Assembly (NCBI RefSeq): GCF_016863255.1
Contig: NZ_BOON01000021.1
Location: forward strand, 1 to 64,000
Origin: Planosporangium mesophilum
GTDB taxonomy: Bacteria > Actinomycetota > Actinomycetes > Mycobacteriales > Micromonosporaceae
DNA: 64,000 bases
Direction of reading: 5' to 3'
This document shows positions 36,124-43,929 of this stretch, one piece after another. How positions within the stretch are numbered: position 1 is the stretch's first letter; every line of letters starts with the position of its first letter. Below the pieces are notes generated by a model. It saw nothing but the letters and a program-made list of their open reading frames with translations, had not been told where the DNA came from and searched no databases. Made by a program: the position numbers and the translations under genes.

Positions 36124-36941
36124 GTCAGGGCGGCGAAGTCACGGGGCAGGCTTCCTGGTACGCACGTGCGCTGGGGCTACGGCACGTACGGCCCGGTGGG
36201 CTGATGTCTTTTCTGCTCTTCGAATGCATGGTCGCGCTGGCCGTGCTGCTCGGGCTGGCAGAGCTGACCAGCTGGTGGGCGGTCGCCGCGCTGCCGGTCG
36301 CGGTCGCCGCGATGGTCAAGCTGAACGACCTGGTGGCCGGCGCGGTCGGCGGGGGCGGTCAGGGCAGCCGTGCCGTCGGTTCCCGGCGGTACGGGGAGCA
36401 CCGGGACAATCTTGCGACCGAGGTGACCCCGGCGTTCGACATGCCGGGCATGGCCCGGGCCGAGGCCCGGTCGTCGCGCGTCTACGTCTCCGGCGCCTAC
36501 GCCGCCGTCCCCGGCTCCTACCCCACGGGTGCGGATGCCGGTGCCGACCGCATGACCGGGGCGCGCGCCGGGAGGGCCGACACCACGGCGGGCCTGCCGG
36601 GCGAGAGCCGGCGTTTCGACGAGCCGACGACCGTGGGTCTGCCCCGTGAGAGCCGGCGCTTCGACGAGACCACCCAGCACAACGGGCTGCAGCGCCGGGT
36701 GGCGGCCGGCAACCCGGCCGGGGGTCGTACCGGGAACTCCCGTGGGCGGCAGCACAGCGCCGAGTCCGAGGACGAGCGCGCCGCGCTGGTACGGCCGGAG
36801 TGGCGTCAGACGGTCACCCTCGGCCGCCACACCCGGCGGGACGACAGCCGAGCCGGTAACGGCCGGCAGGCAGGTCCGCACCTCGACGCCCATGAGGGCA
36901 GGCACCAGGGCGGCCAGCCCAACCGGCACCGGTTCGCCTGA
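36120..36941 (+). CDS. two-helix membrane protein with long disordered tail
   Basis: 273 aa, GTG overlapping holA. Two hydrophobic helices at about residues 27-46 and 49-68 form a hairpin, so both ends are probably cytoplasmic; the remaining ~200 residues are disordered and Arg/Gly/Thr-rich. A GESRRFDE/RESRRFDE duplication lies at DNA positions of about 36600-36668. Unknown function; conserved position after holA supports it as a real gene. Confidence 0.7.
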   Translation: MSQGGEVTGQASWYARALGLRHVRPGGLMSFLLFECMVALAVLLGLAELTSWWAVAALPVAVAAMVKLNDLVAGAVGGGGQGSRAVGSRRYGEHRDNLATEVTPAFDMPGMARAEARSSRVYVSGAYAAVPGSYPTGADAGADRMTGARAGRADTTAGLPGESRRFDEPTTVGLPRESRRFDETTQHNGLQRRVAAGNPAGGRTGNSRGRQHSAESEDERAALVRPEWRQTVTLGRHTRRDDSRAGNGRQAGPHLDAHEGRHQGGQPNRHRFA

Positions 36942-37075
36942 GGCCCTTCGTCTCACCACGGGGCACGCCCGCAGCGGCGCGCCCCGAGTCGCGTGCGTGC
37001 CACGATCGGCGTTATCCGCCGCAGCGCATCCGTACCCCACGGGTGCGCCGAAACGGCCGTACCGGGACACGCCAA

Positions 37076-37108
37076 AACGCCGCCGGGCCGTCAGACCCAG
37101 GCGGCGTT
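37076..37108 (-). terminator. rpsT terminator
   Basis: AACGCCGCC (37076-37084) and GGCGGCGTT (37100-37108) form a 9-bp stem. On the minus strand the stem is followed by TTTT, so it is an intrinsic terminator for rpsT. Confidence 0.8.
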
Positions 37109-37132
37109 ACGAGGCGTCGACGAGCGGGGAGC

Positions 37133-37399
37133 TCAGGCGGCCAGCGACGACAGCCGCTTGGCGATGGCCGACTTGCGGTTGGCGGCCTGGTTCTTGTGGA
37201 TAACGCCCTTGCTCACGGCCTTGTCGAGCTTGCGCGAGGCCTCGCGCATCAGCGCGGCGGCCTGCTCGGAGTCGCCGGTAGCGGCGGCCTCCTGGAACTT
37301 GCGGACAGACGTCTTCAGCGCAGACTTGACCGACTTGTTTCGCAGCCGGCGCTTCTCGTTCTGCCGGTTGCGCTTGATCTGGGACTTGATGTTCGCCAC
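37133..37399 (-). CDS. rpsT: 30S ribosomal protein S20
   Basis: 88 aa, Lys/Arg-rich helical protein ([26 protein letters not shown]...) with the C-terminal [19 protein letters not shown] block. Binds 16S rRNA. Convergent with the holA operon and closed by the terminator at 37076-37108. Confidence 0.97.
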   Translation of the reverse strand: MANIKSQIKRNRQNEKRRLRNKSVKSALKTSVRKFQEAAATGDSEQAAALMREASRKLDKAVSKGVIHKNQAANRKSAIAKRLSSLAA

Positions 37400-37480
37400 G
37401 CGACAGCCTCGTCAGGTAGTTCGGGTTGGAGTCGAGTGCGCATGTTGAGACGGCGCCTCAGCAGTGCGCGAAGAGCCAGG

Positions 37481-38815
37481 TTACCAGGTGCGCCGCGGAG
37501 CGGCCAAAACGGCGGCGAGCCGGACCGGCCCGGTCTGGGCCGAGCCGTCGGACGGAGCCCCGCTCGGGCCCGCGGACGGACCGGTCGGGTTCGCCGGCCG
37601 GGGAAGGGCGCTGCCCTTGACGTACTCCTCCCAACTGCGGTTCCAGTCGGTCCAGCCGTCACCCCAGTCCAGGCCACGTTCGGTGCCCTTGACGATCACC
37701 GGGTCGCCGATGCGCGTCTGGTGCCACAGCCAGTCGGCGTTCCCCATGGAGATGTTGGTGCAGCCGTGCGAGACGTTGCGCCGGCCCTGGTCGCCTACCG
37801 ACCAGGGGGCGGCGTGGATGTACTGCCCGCCCCAGGTCAACCGCTGCGGCCAGCTGACCCTGGTGCGGTAGCCGTCGGTCGAGTCGACCGGGACGCCGTA
37901 GCTGGACGAGTCGAACCACTCCCACTCGTTCTTGACCATCACGATCATGTTGCCGCTGGACGACGGCGCGCTCGGCTTGCCCAGGCTGACCGGCATCGTC
38001 TTGACCACCTGGTCGTTGCGGGTGACCGACATCGTCTTGGTCGCGTTGTCGATGGTCATCACGAACTTGTCACCGATCGAGGCGCGTACGGTCACGTCCG
38101 CCGCGCCGTACGAGCCGCCGCCGAACGGCAGCCCACCCGTCGCGAGCCGGATCGACAGCTTCGTGCCGGCCTTCCAGTACTCGCGGGGCCGGTAGTGGAC
38201 CTCGTGGCCGTTGAACCAGTGCCACACGCCCTCCTGTACCGGCTCGCTGGCGACGAACAACCGCTTCTCGACGTTGGCCCGATGGTCCTGGTGGACATCG
38301 CGGCCGAAGTTGACCACCACCGGCATGCCGACGCCGTAGACCCGATCGTCGCCGAGTTGGCTGCTCACCGAGGCGAAGCCGCCAGGCCGGTCCATCGTGG
38401 TGAACGTCACCGTCTTGGCGGTCTCCTTGCCGTCCGCACCGATGGCGGCGACCTTCGCGGTGTACCTGGTGGAGTACTTGAGCTGCGCGTTCGGTATCCA
38501 CGACGAGCCGTCGGACCGCATGGCACCGTCGACCGGGGCGCCCGCGGCGTCGGTGAGGGTCACCATGCTGGACCGGGCGTTCTCGGTGGTGAAGGCGATC
38601 TCCGCCGAGGTGGGCACGTCCGCCGCGCCGTCGGCGGGGAAGCTGACGGCCGCGACCGGCGGGGGCGGGGCACTGGCGGTCGATCTCGGGGTCGATGTAC
38701 GGCCCTTGCCGTTCGAGGCCTTGTCCGAGCCGCCGCACGCAGCGAGGACCATCAGCCCAGCCAGCGCGACCATCGCCCCGACGCTCCGCCGCCGTCGGGC
38801 CGCCGTCTGCCCCAT
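37481..38815 (-). CDS. L,D-transpeptidase lipoprotein (Ldt type)
   Basis: 444 aa from the second of two ATGs (38815), which has GGGGAG at 38822-38827 six bases upstream; the ATG at 38821 adds two residues. Lipoprotein signal with lipobox LAAC, then two Ig-like domains (about 60-250) and a YkuD domain with the catalytic HGCTNISM near residue 360, where Cys forms the acyl-enzyme. Makes 3-3 cross-links in peptidoglycan on the outer face. Resembles mycobacterial LdtMt2 in domain order. A ~35-residue Pro-rich C-terminal tail follows. Confidence 0.93.
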   Translation of the reverse strand: MGQTAARRRRSVGAMVALAGLMVLAACGGSDKASNGKGRTSTPRSTASAPPPPVAAVSFPADGAADVPTSAEIAFTTENARSSMVTLTDAAGAPVDGAMRSDGSSWIPNAQLKYSTRYTAKVAAIGADGKETAKTVTFTTMDRPGGFASVSSQLGDDRVYGVGMPVVVNFGRDVHQDHRANVEKRLFVASEPVQEGVWHWFNGHEVHYRPREYWKAGTKLSIRLATGGLPFGGGSYGAADVTVRASIGDKFVMTIDNATKTMSVTRNDQVVKTMPVSLGKPSAPSSSGNMIVMVKNEWEWFDSSSYGVPVDSTDGYRTRVSWPQRLTWGGQYIHAAPWSVGDQGRRNVSHGCTNISMGNADWLWHQTRIGDPVIVKGTERGLDWGDGWTDWNRSWEEYVKGSALPRPANPTGPSAGPSGAPSDGSAQTGPVRLAAVLAAPRRTW

Positions 38816-38975
38816 GTTCATCTCCCCGATCCCCAAGCCTGGCGCTAATGGTGCCCTAGTACCTGGCTTCGTGAGGTACCCGTTTGTGCCTTCGGCCGGG
38901 GACCTGGCGGGGTGAGGGGGAATGGGTTGGGAGGTCACCAAAGGGGCGTGCTATCGTTCTCAGCGTTCCAGTGAG

Positions 38976-39051
38976 CGCCGCTAGCTCAACTGGCAGAGCA
39001 GCGGACTCTTAATCCGCGGGTTCGGGGTTCGAGTCCCTGGCGGCGCACCAC
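38976..39051 (+). tRNA. tRNA-Lys (anticodon CTT), CCA encoded
   Basis: The acceptor stem pairs GCGCCGC (38976-38982) with GCGGCGC (39041-39047), discriminator A, then encoded CCA (39049-39051). The anticodon loop CTCTTAA (39007-39013) gives anticodon CTT. TTCGAGTCC T-loop is intact. 73 bases before CCA. Its 3' half is repeated at 48695-48737 and 53528-53598, which marks it as an integration site. Confidence 0.96.
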
Positions 39052-39077
39052 AGGTAACAGGCCCTGAGCTGGCGTTT
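39007..39077 (+). repeat. attachment-site repeat copy A (3' half of tRNA-Lys and flank)
   Basis: This 71-bp segment from the anticodon loop to 26 bases past the tRNA matches 53528-53598 with a single mismatch (39048 A, 53569 G). Its first 43 bases match 48695-48737 with one mismatch. This is the pattern of an att identity block made by tyrosine-integrase insertion into a tRNA 3' end. Confidence 0.85.
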
Positions 39078-39104
39078 CTCGCCGGATCGGGGCCTGTTTT
39101 GTAT
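39057..39104 (+). terminator. tRNA-Lys terminator
   Basis: AACAGGCCC (39057-39065) pairs with GGGCCTGTT (39091-39099), followed by TTGT. Only the left arm is present in the distal copy near 53578. Confidence 0.8.
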
Positions 39105-39388
39105 GTGGCGCCGGTGGGCGGGTGCTCGGTGGGTGCTCGGGAGCGGTTAGATCGGCGGGGCTGGCCTGGGAGTGTCTGGCGCGCTCGGGGACGTGAACGA
39201 GCGGCCGACCGCCTCAGTGTGGCCGTCGGCCGTGGCTGGGGTGCGGTGGCGAGCCGGGTGGCCGGCCATGCCTGGTAGTTCGCGACGGACATTTGCTGTC
39301 GCGGCACTGGTCGAGGTGGCAGCCCGGTTGGTTGGCGGCCTGGCATTGCTCTGGTCAGGTCGTCCAGGTCGGCACCGTGCGACAGGGG
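39105..39388. other. non-coding start of island I
   Basis: 284 bp between the tRNA terminator and the first island gene. I saw no convincing gene here: the open frames on both strands have no family likeness or ribosome binding site. Base composition is similar to neighbouring DNA. Confidence 0.5.
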
Positions 39389-40195
39389 TCATCGTGTAGG
39401 AGTCCTGGGGCCTCGACGCCGGCCGAGGTGGATGAGGAATTCGTTGTCTTCGACCAGGCTCCCGTTCTCGCTGTGCTCGGTGAGAGTCGAAATGATCGCC
39501 TCTTCGAATTCGTGAACGCGGTCGCCGAACAGGCGTCGGGCGGCGAATGAGGTCGAGTAGAGGTAGCCAAGCACCGACTCGGCCGTCCAGGTCCGTCGGA
39601 CCGGAACCCGTACCTCCTCCACGACGGAGAAGGCGGACTCGGCGAGGATCTCGCCGAAGGGGCGGTCGGCGTGGGTGAATACGCTGTCGCCGGCGCGCCG
39701 CTGCGTGCCGAGGAACTCAGTGATGATTTGTCGGACGGCGGTCTGCCAGGGGTTGCTGGCTGTCCAGAAGCTGCGGTCAGCGAAGATCGCGACTGTCCCG
39801 GCCGGGCTGACACGCTGATCCAGCCGGGCGAGCACGGCCGGCTTGTCCATCCAGTGGAACGCTCGGCAGATGGTCACGAGGGAGGCTGTCCACCCCGGCG
39901 GAGTGGTGAAGCTCTCGGCGGTTGCGTGCACCAGGCGCAGCATGACGTCTGCGGGTAGTGCGGCGCGGAGGGAGTCGTGGGCGGCGGCGAGCATGCCGGC
40001 GTCCGGGTCGGCGGCGACGACCTCGTCGAAACGGTCACCGATAGCGAGCACCACGTGTCCGGTCCCGGTCCCGAGGTCGAGTAGCCGGCGTGGGGTTTCG
40101 ACAGCGCTCGCGGCGATGAGCACGTTCGCCACGTCGGTGGGGATACCGGGGCGGTACCGCCGGTAGTAGTCGACGGTGCCGGTGAAGTTGCTCAT
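39389..40195 (-). CDS. class I SAM-dependent methyltransferase
   Basis: 268 aa from ATG 40195 (MSNFTGTVDYYRRYRPG); GGAAC and weak GGG lie upstream. Motif I is LLDLGTGTGHV near residue 38, the acidic AADPDAGML follows, and FHWMDKP fits the Tam/ubiE-like subgroup (often acting on small molecules). Substrate unknown. Same strand as the operon at 40621-43673 but separated from it by the IMPase remnant, so it is likely its own transcript. Confidence 0.85.
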   Translation of the reverse strand: MSNFTGTVDYYRRYRPGIPTDVANVLIAASAVETPRRLLDLGTGTGHVVLAIGDRFDEVVAADPDAGMLAAAHDSLRAALPADVMLRLVHATAESFTTPPGWTASLVTICRAFHWMDKPAVLARLDQRVSPAGTVAIFADRSFWTASNPWQTAVRQIITEFLGTQRRAGDSVFTHADRPFGEILAESAFSVVEEVRVPVRRTWTAESVLGYLYSTSFAARRLFGDRVHEFEEAIISTLTEHSENGSLVEDNEFLIHLGRRRGPRTPTR

Positions 40196-40339
40196 GGGCG
40201 GGTTCCTTACGGTCGCTGCATGGGCGAGCTCGGTCGACACGCTCCACCTGCGGGGCTTCGGTCTTGCGCTTCCCGAAAATGCCGACCTCTTGTCGCGATC
40301 CGCACTTCGCGCGCGTGGGGATGTTGATGCGCCGCTCCC

Positions 40340-40610
40340 ACCCAGCCGATGGACACACTGCTGGCCGGATACCGATCTGCGCAACTTCGGCTCGACCGCC
40401 TGCGACCTGCTGGCGGTGGCGAGTGGCGCTCTGGACGGGTTCATCGGGTTCTCGCAATCGCCGTAGGACACCGCGGCGGGACTGGCCCTGGTGCGTGCCG
40501 CTGGCGGGGTGAGCCGAAATCTCACCGACGTCGATGGTGTCGACGTCGTGGTGGCGGGAAGCGAGAAGATCGTGGACGCGGCGTCAGCCGCCCTGCTGAG
40601 CCGAGACTGA
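40340..40610 (+). pseudogene. C-terminal remnant of an inositol monophosphatase family gene
   Basis: A plus-strand frame reads NFGSTACDLLAVASGALDGF, then FSQSP, stop (TAG 40464-40466), then DTAAGLALVRAAGG in the same frame, and on to a TGA at 40608-40610. In the family this is SPWDTAAG, so TAG replaces the conserved TGG Trp codon of the WD motif. The N-terminal two-thirds, with the metal-binding GTxN and DPxDGT motifs, is absent. A decayed phosphatase in the middle of the island gene set. Confidence 0.75.
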
Positions 40611-40620
40611 CGCCGTTGCG

Positions 40621-41169
40621 CTACGCGAACGTGAGTTCCGGTTCGGCGAGAATGTCGCGGTTGAGCACGGCCAGGTAGACCTCGTCGACACTGCCGAAGG
40701 AGGCCTCTTCGAAGGCAAGGCCGAGACCTTCGGCGGCGTTGTGGACGGCCGCTTCGTCCGGTCCCTCGACCTCGAGGAACGTGGGCAGGTCGGGCCACGT
40801 GTCCAGATCGAAGGTGACGCCGTCGAGGTGCCACTCTTCGCGGTAGTTCTCCTGGTAGCGCTGGGCGGTGAACCCCATTGCCTCCAACAGGACGCGGGTG
40901 GCGTCGAAGTCGCCGACCTGGACTTCGGCTTCCAGAATGCTGTCGATCGCCGCCGTGTCCGCCACTACCTGCTTGTAGGTCAGGACGGTCTTGTCGCCCT
41001 GATCACGCAGCCGCAGCCAGCCACGTCGGGCCTGGATGTCGTCGTTGCTGAACACGATGCGGCGCATCAGCGTGCGAGGCATGGTGCACACGGCCGACCG
41101 GGCCTTCAGCTTGTCCAGGACGGCGGCGACGTTGACGGCGAGGAAACGTGCCTCGAACTCGGTCTTCAA
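40621..41169 (-). CDS. CYTH-domain protein (class IV adenylate cyclase / triphosphatase family)
   Basis: 182 aa. The N-terminus reads MKTEFEARFLAV: the family ExExK motif is present as EFEAR, with Arg for Lys. LRLRDQGDKTVLTYK supplies the RxRxxG and Lys tunnel residues; EVQVGDF and FLEVEGPDE give further acidic metal ligands. CYTH enzymes bind a triphosphate in a tunnel and hydrolyse it, or cyclise ATP. The substrate is not known here. It starts 8 bases after the methyltransferase stop (41178), so it is the last gene of the operon. Confidence 0.85.
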   Translation of the reverse strand: MKTEFEARFLAVNVAAVLDKLKARSAVCTMPRTLMRRIVFSNDDIQARRGWLRLRDQGDKTVLTYKQVVADTAAIDSILEAEVQVGDFDATRVLLEAMGFTAQRYQENYREEWHLDGVTFDLDTWPDLPTFLEVEGPDEAAVHNAAEGLGLAFEEASFGSVDEVYLAVLNRDILAEPELTFA

Positions 41170-41177
41170 CGAGTCTC

Positions 41178-41813
41178 CTATGGCCGGGTAGCGATGATCA
41201 GGCCCATCCGGTGGATGTGTTCGGTGAACTGCTCGACGTGCGGAGCTTCCAGGAACGGCACCGTGTAAGCCTCCCAGTCAATCCTCCAGTCGCGGAACAG
41301 TCGCCGCACCTCGCCCTGTTCGGGGTAGTGCTCGATGCTGAGGTGACGCGGCTCGACCGGCATCATGTATTCGGCGCCCAGGAGCCCGCGGTGCGGCCGG
41401 CACAAGGCGGCCATCGTCGCGATGAAGTCGGCAAGCGGCCGACTGTGGTTGACGCTGTAGTGCCATGAGCAGCTTGTCCAGACCGCGTCGAACAGCTGTG
41501 CCGGCGCTTGCATGTCGAGGAGGTTGCTCTCCACGATCTCGACGAAGCTGCTGAGTCCTTCCACAGCGAGTCGTTGACGTAGCCCCGGCATGGTCGAGCC
41601 CATCTGGCCGGGCAGGGCGATCTGGCCCCCGTTGAGCGCGAGCGGGTCGCGCTCAACGGCGAGTACCCGAATGCCCCGGCGTGCCAGGGGCAGGACGAAC
41701 TTGCCGTCGGACGCCCCCACCACGCAGGCAGATTCGACCTTTCTGGCCGACAGAAGGTCAAGGAACAGTGGGAAGAAGGTCCGGGTGTCCTGCCATACGC
41801 TGGTCGTGACCAC
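41178..41813 (-). CDS. SAM-dependent methyltransferase-like protein
   Basis: 211 aa. A Rossmann-type motif I is VESACVVGASDGKFVLPLAR (GASDGKF in place of GxGxG), the acidic end of strand 2 is VLAVERDPLAL, and FDAVWTSCSWHY is motif IV. Methyl transfer is likely but motif I is atypical, so a non-catalytic or unusual acceptor role cannot be excluded. Start is 3 bases after the radical SAM stop. Confidence 0.75.
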   Translation of the reverse strand: MVTTSVWQDTRTFFPLFLDLLSARKVESACVVGASDGKFVLPLARRGIRVLAVERDPLALNGGQIALPGQMGSTMPGLRQRLAVEGLSSFVEIVESNLLDMQAPAQLFDAVWTSCSWHYSVNHSRPLADFIATMAALCRPHRGLLGAEYMMPVEPRHLSIEHYPEQGEVRRLFRDWRIDWEAYTVPFLEAPHVEQFTEHIHRMGLIIATRP

Positions 41814-41816
41814 GGA

Positions 41817-42728
41817 TCACCTGACCGAGGCGTTCTGGTAGACCACGTCGGGGATGCCGACCGCGAATTCGTCATCCGCGCGGGGCTCGTAGACAATGGT
41901 CTGGTTGGCCTTGTCCCACCGGAACGCGTTGACGTCACGCCCGACGGCCTTGCAAGACACGGTCAGCCCACCACGAGGGTCCGCCTCGATACGGTCGAGC
42001 CATCCACCAGCGACGAGGTTTGAGCACGTCTCGCCGGCCGGTGCCGGCGAGAGATCCGAGTCGTAGATGACCGGCATGGTCAAGCCGGCGTTGTTGATCG
42101 CGCGGTGCAGGTCGGCATACTTACCGGTGTTGGACACCTCAAGATCTGGGTGTGCGGCGGCGTTTCCCACGAGCCGCAGACAGTGCAGCTTCAACTCGGC
42201 GACGCCGCGCTGCTGAAGTAGACCAGCCAGGGGAACGACGTCGTCAAGGTTGTGGTCGGTCACCGTCATGGTGGCCCCGGTCGTGATACCAAGGCGTACT
42301 GCGAGGTCGACCATCTCGATCGCGCTGGTGAAGCTGCCACGCTGCCGCAGCGCGTCATGCCTGGTCTCCAGGCCATCAAGTGACACCCGGAACTTGTCGA
42401 GGCTCTCGGCGATGGCCTTGATCCTGTTGCGGAATCCGCGGTGGGCGTTGGTGCAGATCTCCACTCGAAGGCCGAGCTGTTTCGCGAACCGGCAGGCGGC
42501 GCCGATGTGCGGATATAGCAGCGGTTCGCCTCCGAGAAAAGTCACAGCCTCGAGACGATAAACGTCACGGAAGTGGTGCAGGACGGCCTCGACGTCGGCC
42601 AGTTCGAACTGGTCGGGGGCCTTGAGCAGCTCGCCGTGGAAGCAGTGACGGCACGAGAAGTTGCAGCGATACAGCAGTTGGAGGTAGAGCATCCGGACGC
42701 GCGTGATGCCAACGATCTGGTCGAGCAT
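41817..42728 (-). CDS. radical SAM enzyme
   Basis: 303 aa. The cluster motif CNFSCRHC has Cys at residues 22, 26 and 29; GGEPLLYP is the SAM-binding motif and SLDGLETRHDALR the later strand. The C-terminal part has only two Cys near ETCSNLV and LTVSCKAVG, so it may carry an incomplete SPASM-like or auxiliary site. ACGGAG lies about 7 bases before the ATG. The reaction cannot be named. It follows the kinase gene by 28 bases. Confidence 0.9.
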   Translation of the reverse strand: MLDQIVGITRVRMLYLQLLYRCNFSCRHCFHGELLKAPDQFELADVEAVLHHFRDVYRLEAVTFLGGEPLLYPHIGAACRFAKQLGLRVEICTNAHRGFRNRIKAIAESLDKFRVSLDGLETRHDALRQRGSFTSAIEMVDLAVRLGITTGATMTVTDHNLDDVVPLAGLLQQRGVAELKLHCLRLVGNAAAHPDLEVSNTGKYADLHRAINNAGLTMPVIYDSDLSPAPAGETCSNLVAGGWLDRIEADPRGGLTVSCKAVGRDVNAFRWDKANQTIVYEPRADDEFAVGIPDVVYQNASVR

Positions 42729-42756
42729 CGTTCACTCCGTTCGTGAGATCCACAAG

Positions 42757-43431
42757 TCAGGTGCGGGGTGCTGGTGTGGCGGCGACCAACTCTCCGAGAC
42801 GTCGGACAACCTGGGGCACGGTCAGCCCAGTGGTGTCGATCCGCATGAGCTCGAAGGTGTCGTAGACGAGCCGGGTGGTCTCGACATTCGCCTCCTCCAG
42901 CCGCGACCAGTAGGTGCGGTTGTCAGGCAGACGGGCTGCCAAGCGCCGCTGGCGTACCTCTTCGTCGACGGTCAGCAGCACTGCAAGGTCCGGCGCGACG
43001 GCGTAGTCCCAGTCGACCACCGGCAGCGTCGTCACTCCCATCGCGGCATGCGTGGCGAGCGTGCGGTAGAAGTAGCTCTCGATAACGACGTCATCCCCGG
43101 CGCGCAACGCGAACCGGATCGCCTGCGCGGCGGCATAGTTCGCGGTCATCCAGAAGTGCAGCCGCGCCATCAGCGACCCGAGTCTGTCAATGTGTCGGCG
43201 CGCGTCTTCGAACTCCGGCGGTACGGTCGGCACGAACCTGGCCGTCACTGCGGCGGCGACCAACGGCGCCAGCGTGCTTTTACCAACAGCACTGAGCCCT
43301 TCGAGGACGACGAGCCGGCCGCGGCGGTTGCGCTCCGGGTCAGAGCCGCTTCCCGGCAGGCCTCCAGAGAAGGCGAGATCCGCTGCGGGAAAGTCGCCAT
43401 GCCCCGTTGTCGAAGGGAACCGGGCGTTCAC
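42757..43431 (-). CDS. nucleotide-kinase-like P-loop protein (dTMP kinase-like)
   Basis: 224 aa from GTG 43431. This start overlaps the stop of the upstream small gene as GTGA, which fits translational coupling; the frame is open further up to 43563. P-loop GLSAVGKS at residues 45-52; DVVIESYFYRTLATH resembles the substrate site of deoxynucleoside/dTMP kinases and [22 protein letters not shown] the LID-side arginines. It should phosphorylate a nucleotide or nucleoside-like acceptor, still unidentified. Confidence 0.85.
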   Translation of the reverse strand: MNARFPSTTGHGDFPAADLAFSGGLPGSGSDPERNRRGRLVVLEGLSAVGKSTLAPLVAAAVTARFVPTVPPEFEDARRHIDRLGSLMARLHFWMTANYAAAQAIRFALRAGDDVVIESYFYRTLATHAAMGVTTLPVVDWDYAVAPDLAVLLTVDEEVRQRRLAARLPDNRTYWSRLEEANVETTRLVYDTFELMRIDTTGLTVPQVVRRLGELVAATPAPRT

Positions 43432-43673
43432 GCGGTCCACCCCGGACCCGACGTGGTGACCTGGCGTGCGCCGCACAATTCGGGCCGGGACGCGCCGGGT
43501 GTACGCCGGGGCAGACGTAACGACAGGCAAAACAATCCCGCTGCCCACTCGTGCGCTGCGCACGGCCCCGGCACCGCGCAGGCCAGGCAGCGACCATCCA
43601 CGCAGGACACCACATGCCGCGTCAGGACGGCCTGTGCTTGCTCGATCTGTTCACCGCCGGAATAAGTTCCCAT
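43428..43673 (-). CDS. small Cys-rich protein, first gene of the island operon
   Basis: 81 aa. GGAGG at 43678-43682 sits four bases before the ATG, and its TGA overlaps the kinase GTG, which together support a real gene. Residues 24-34 form C-x4-C-x2-C-x5-C (SCVDGRCLACAVPGPC), then Ala-Ala-His. This looks like a small zinc ribbon or knuckle and recalls small Cys proteins found beside XRE regulators in actinomycetes. Could also be a carrier or modified peptide for the radical SAM enzyme; neither role is shown. Confidence 0.7.
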   Translation of the reverse strand: MGTYSGGEQIEQAQAVLTRHVVSCVDGRCLACAVPGPCAAHEWAAGLFCLSLRLPRRTPGASRPELCGARQVTTSGPGWTA

Positions 43674-43929
43674 GAGTCCTCCGAGAGCAGTCGTTGGATG
43701 GGCGCGGCGGCGGTCAGCGGGTCATGCGAGATCGCTCCAGCCGACGTCGATGCCGCCGCCGGCGCCCGGGACCCAACGGCCCGGCCCTTCCGGCTCAGAC
43801 CGTCACGTCCCTCGATGGACAGCGTGGCCGTGGTAGGTGGCTGGTTGAAGCGGTGCGCCGTCAGCAGCTGTCAGCCGACACCGTCGCCCCGGCGGAGTAC
43901 GGGTCGGCGCACGCCGATAAGGTGCGGGC
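43674..43929. promoter_or_regulatory. divergent promoter region between the small-protein operon and the NUDIX gene
   Basis: 256 bp between the minus-strand operon and the plus-strand NUDIX gene. It holds the GGAGG (43678-43682) of the small gene. No confident -35/-10 pair or operator was identified. Confidence 0.45.

Noticed and set aside
39172-39399. 75-codon plus-strand frame after the tRNA
   Set aside because: No ribosome binding site and overlaps the methyltransferase end; composition is not distinctive.
43428-43673. Small protein as a proven RiPP precursor
   Set aside because: It lies in a radical SAM operon, but there is no leader/core split or protease site visible, and its Cys spacing fits a zinc site as well.
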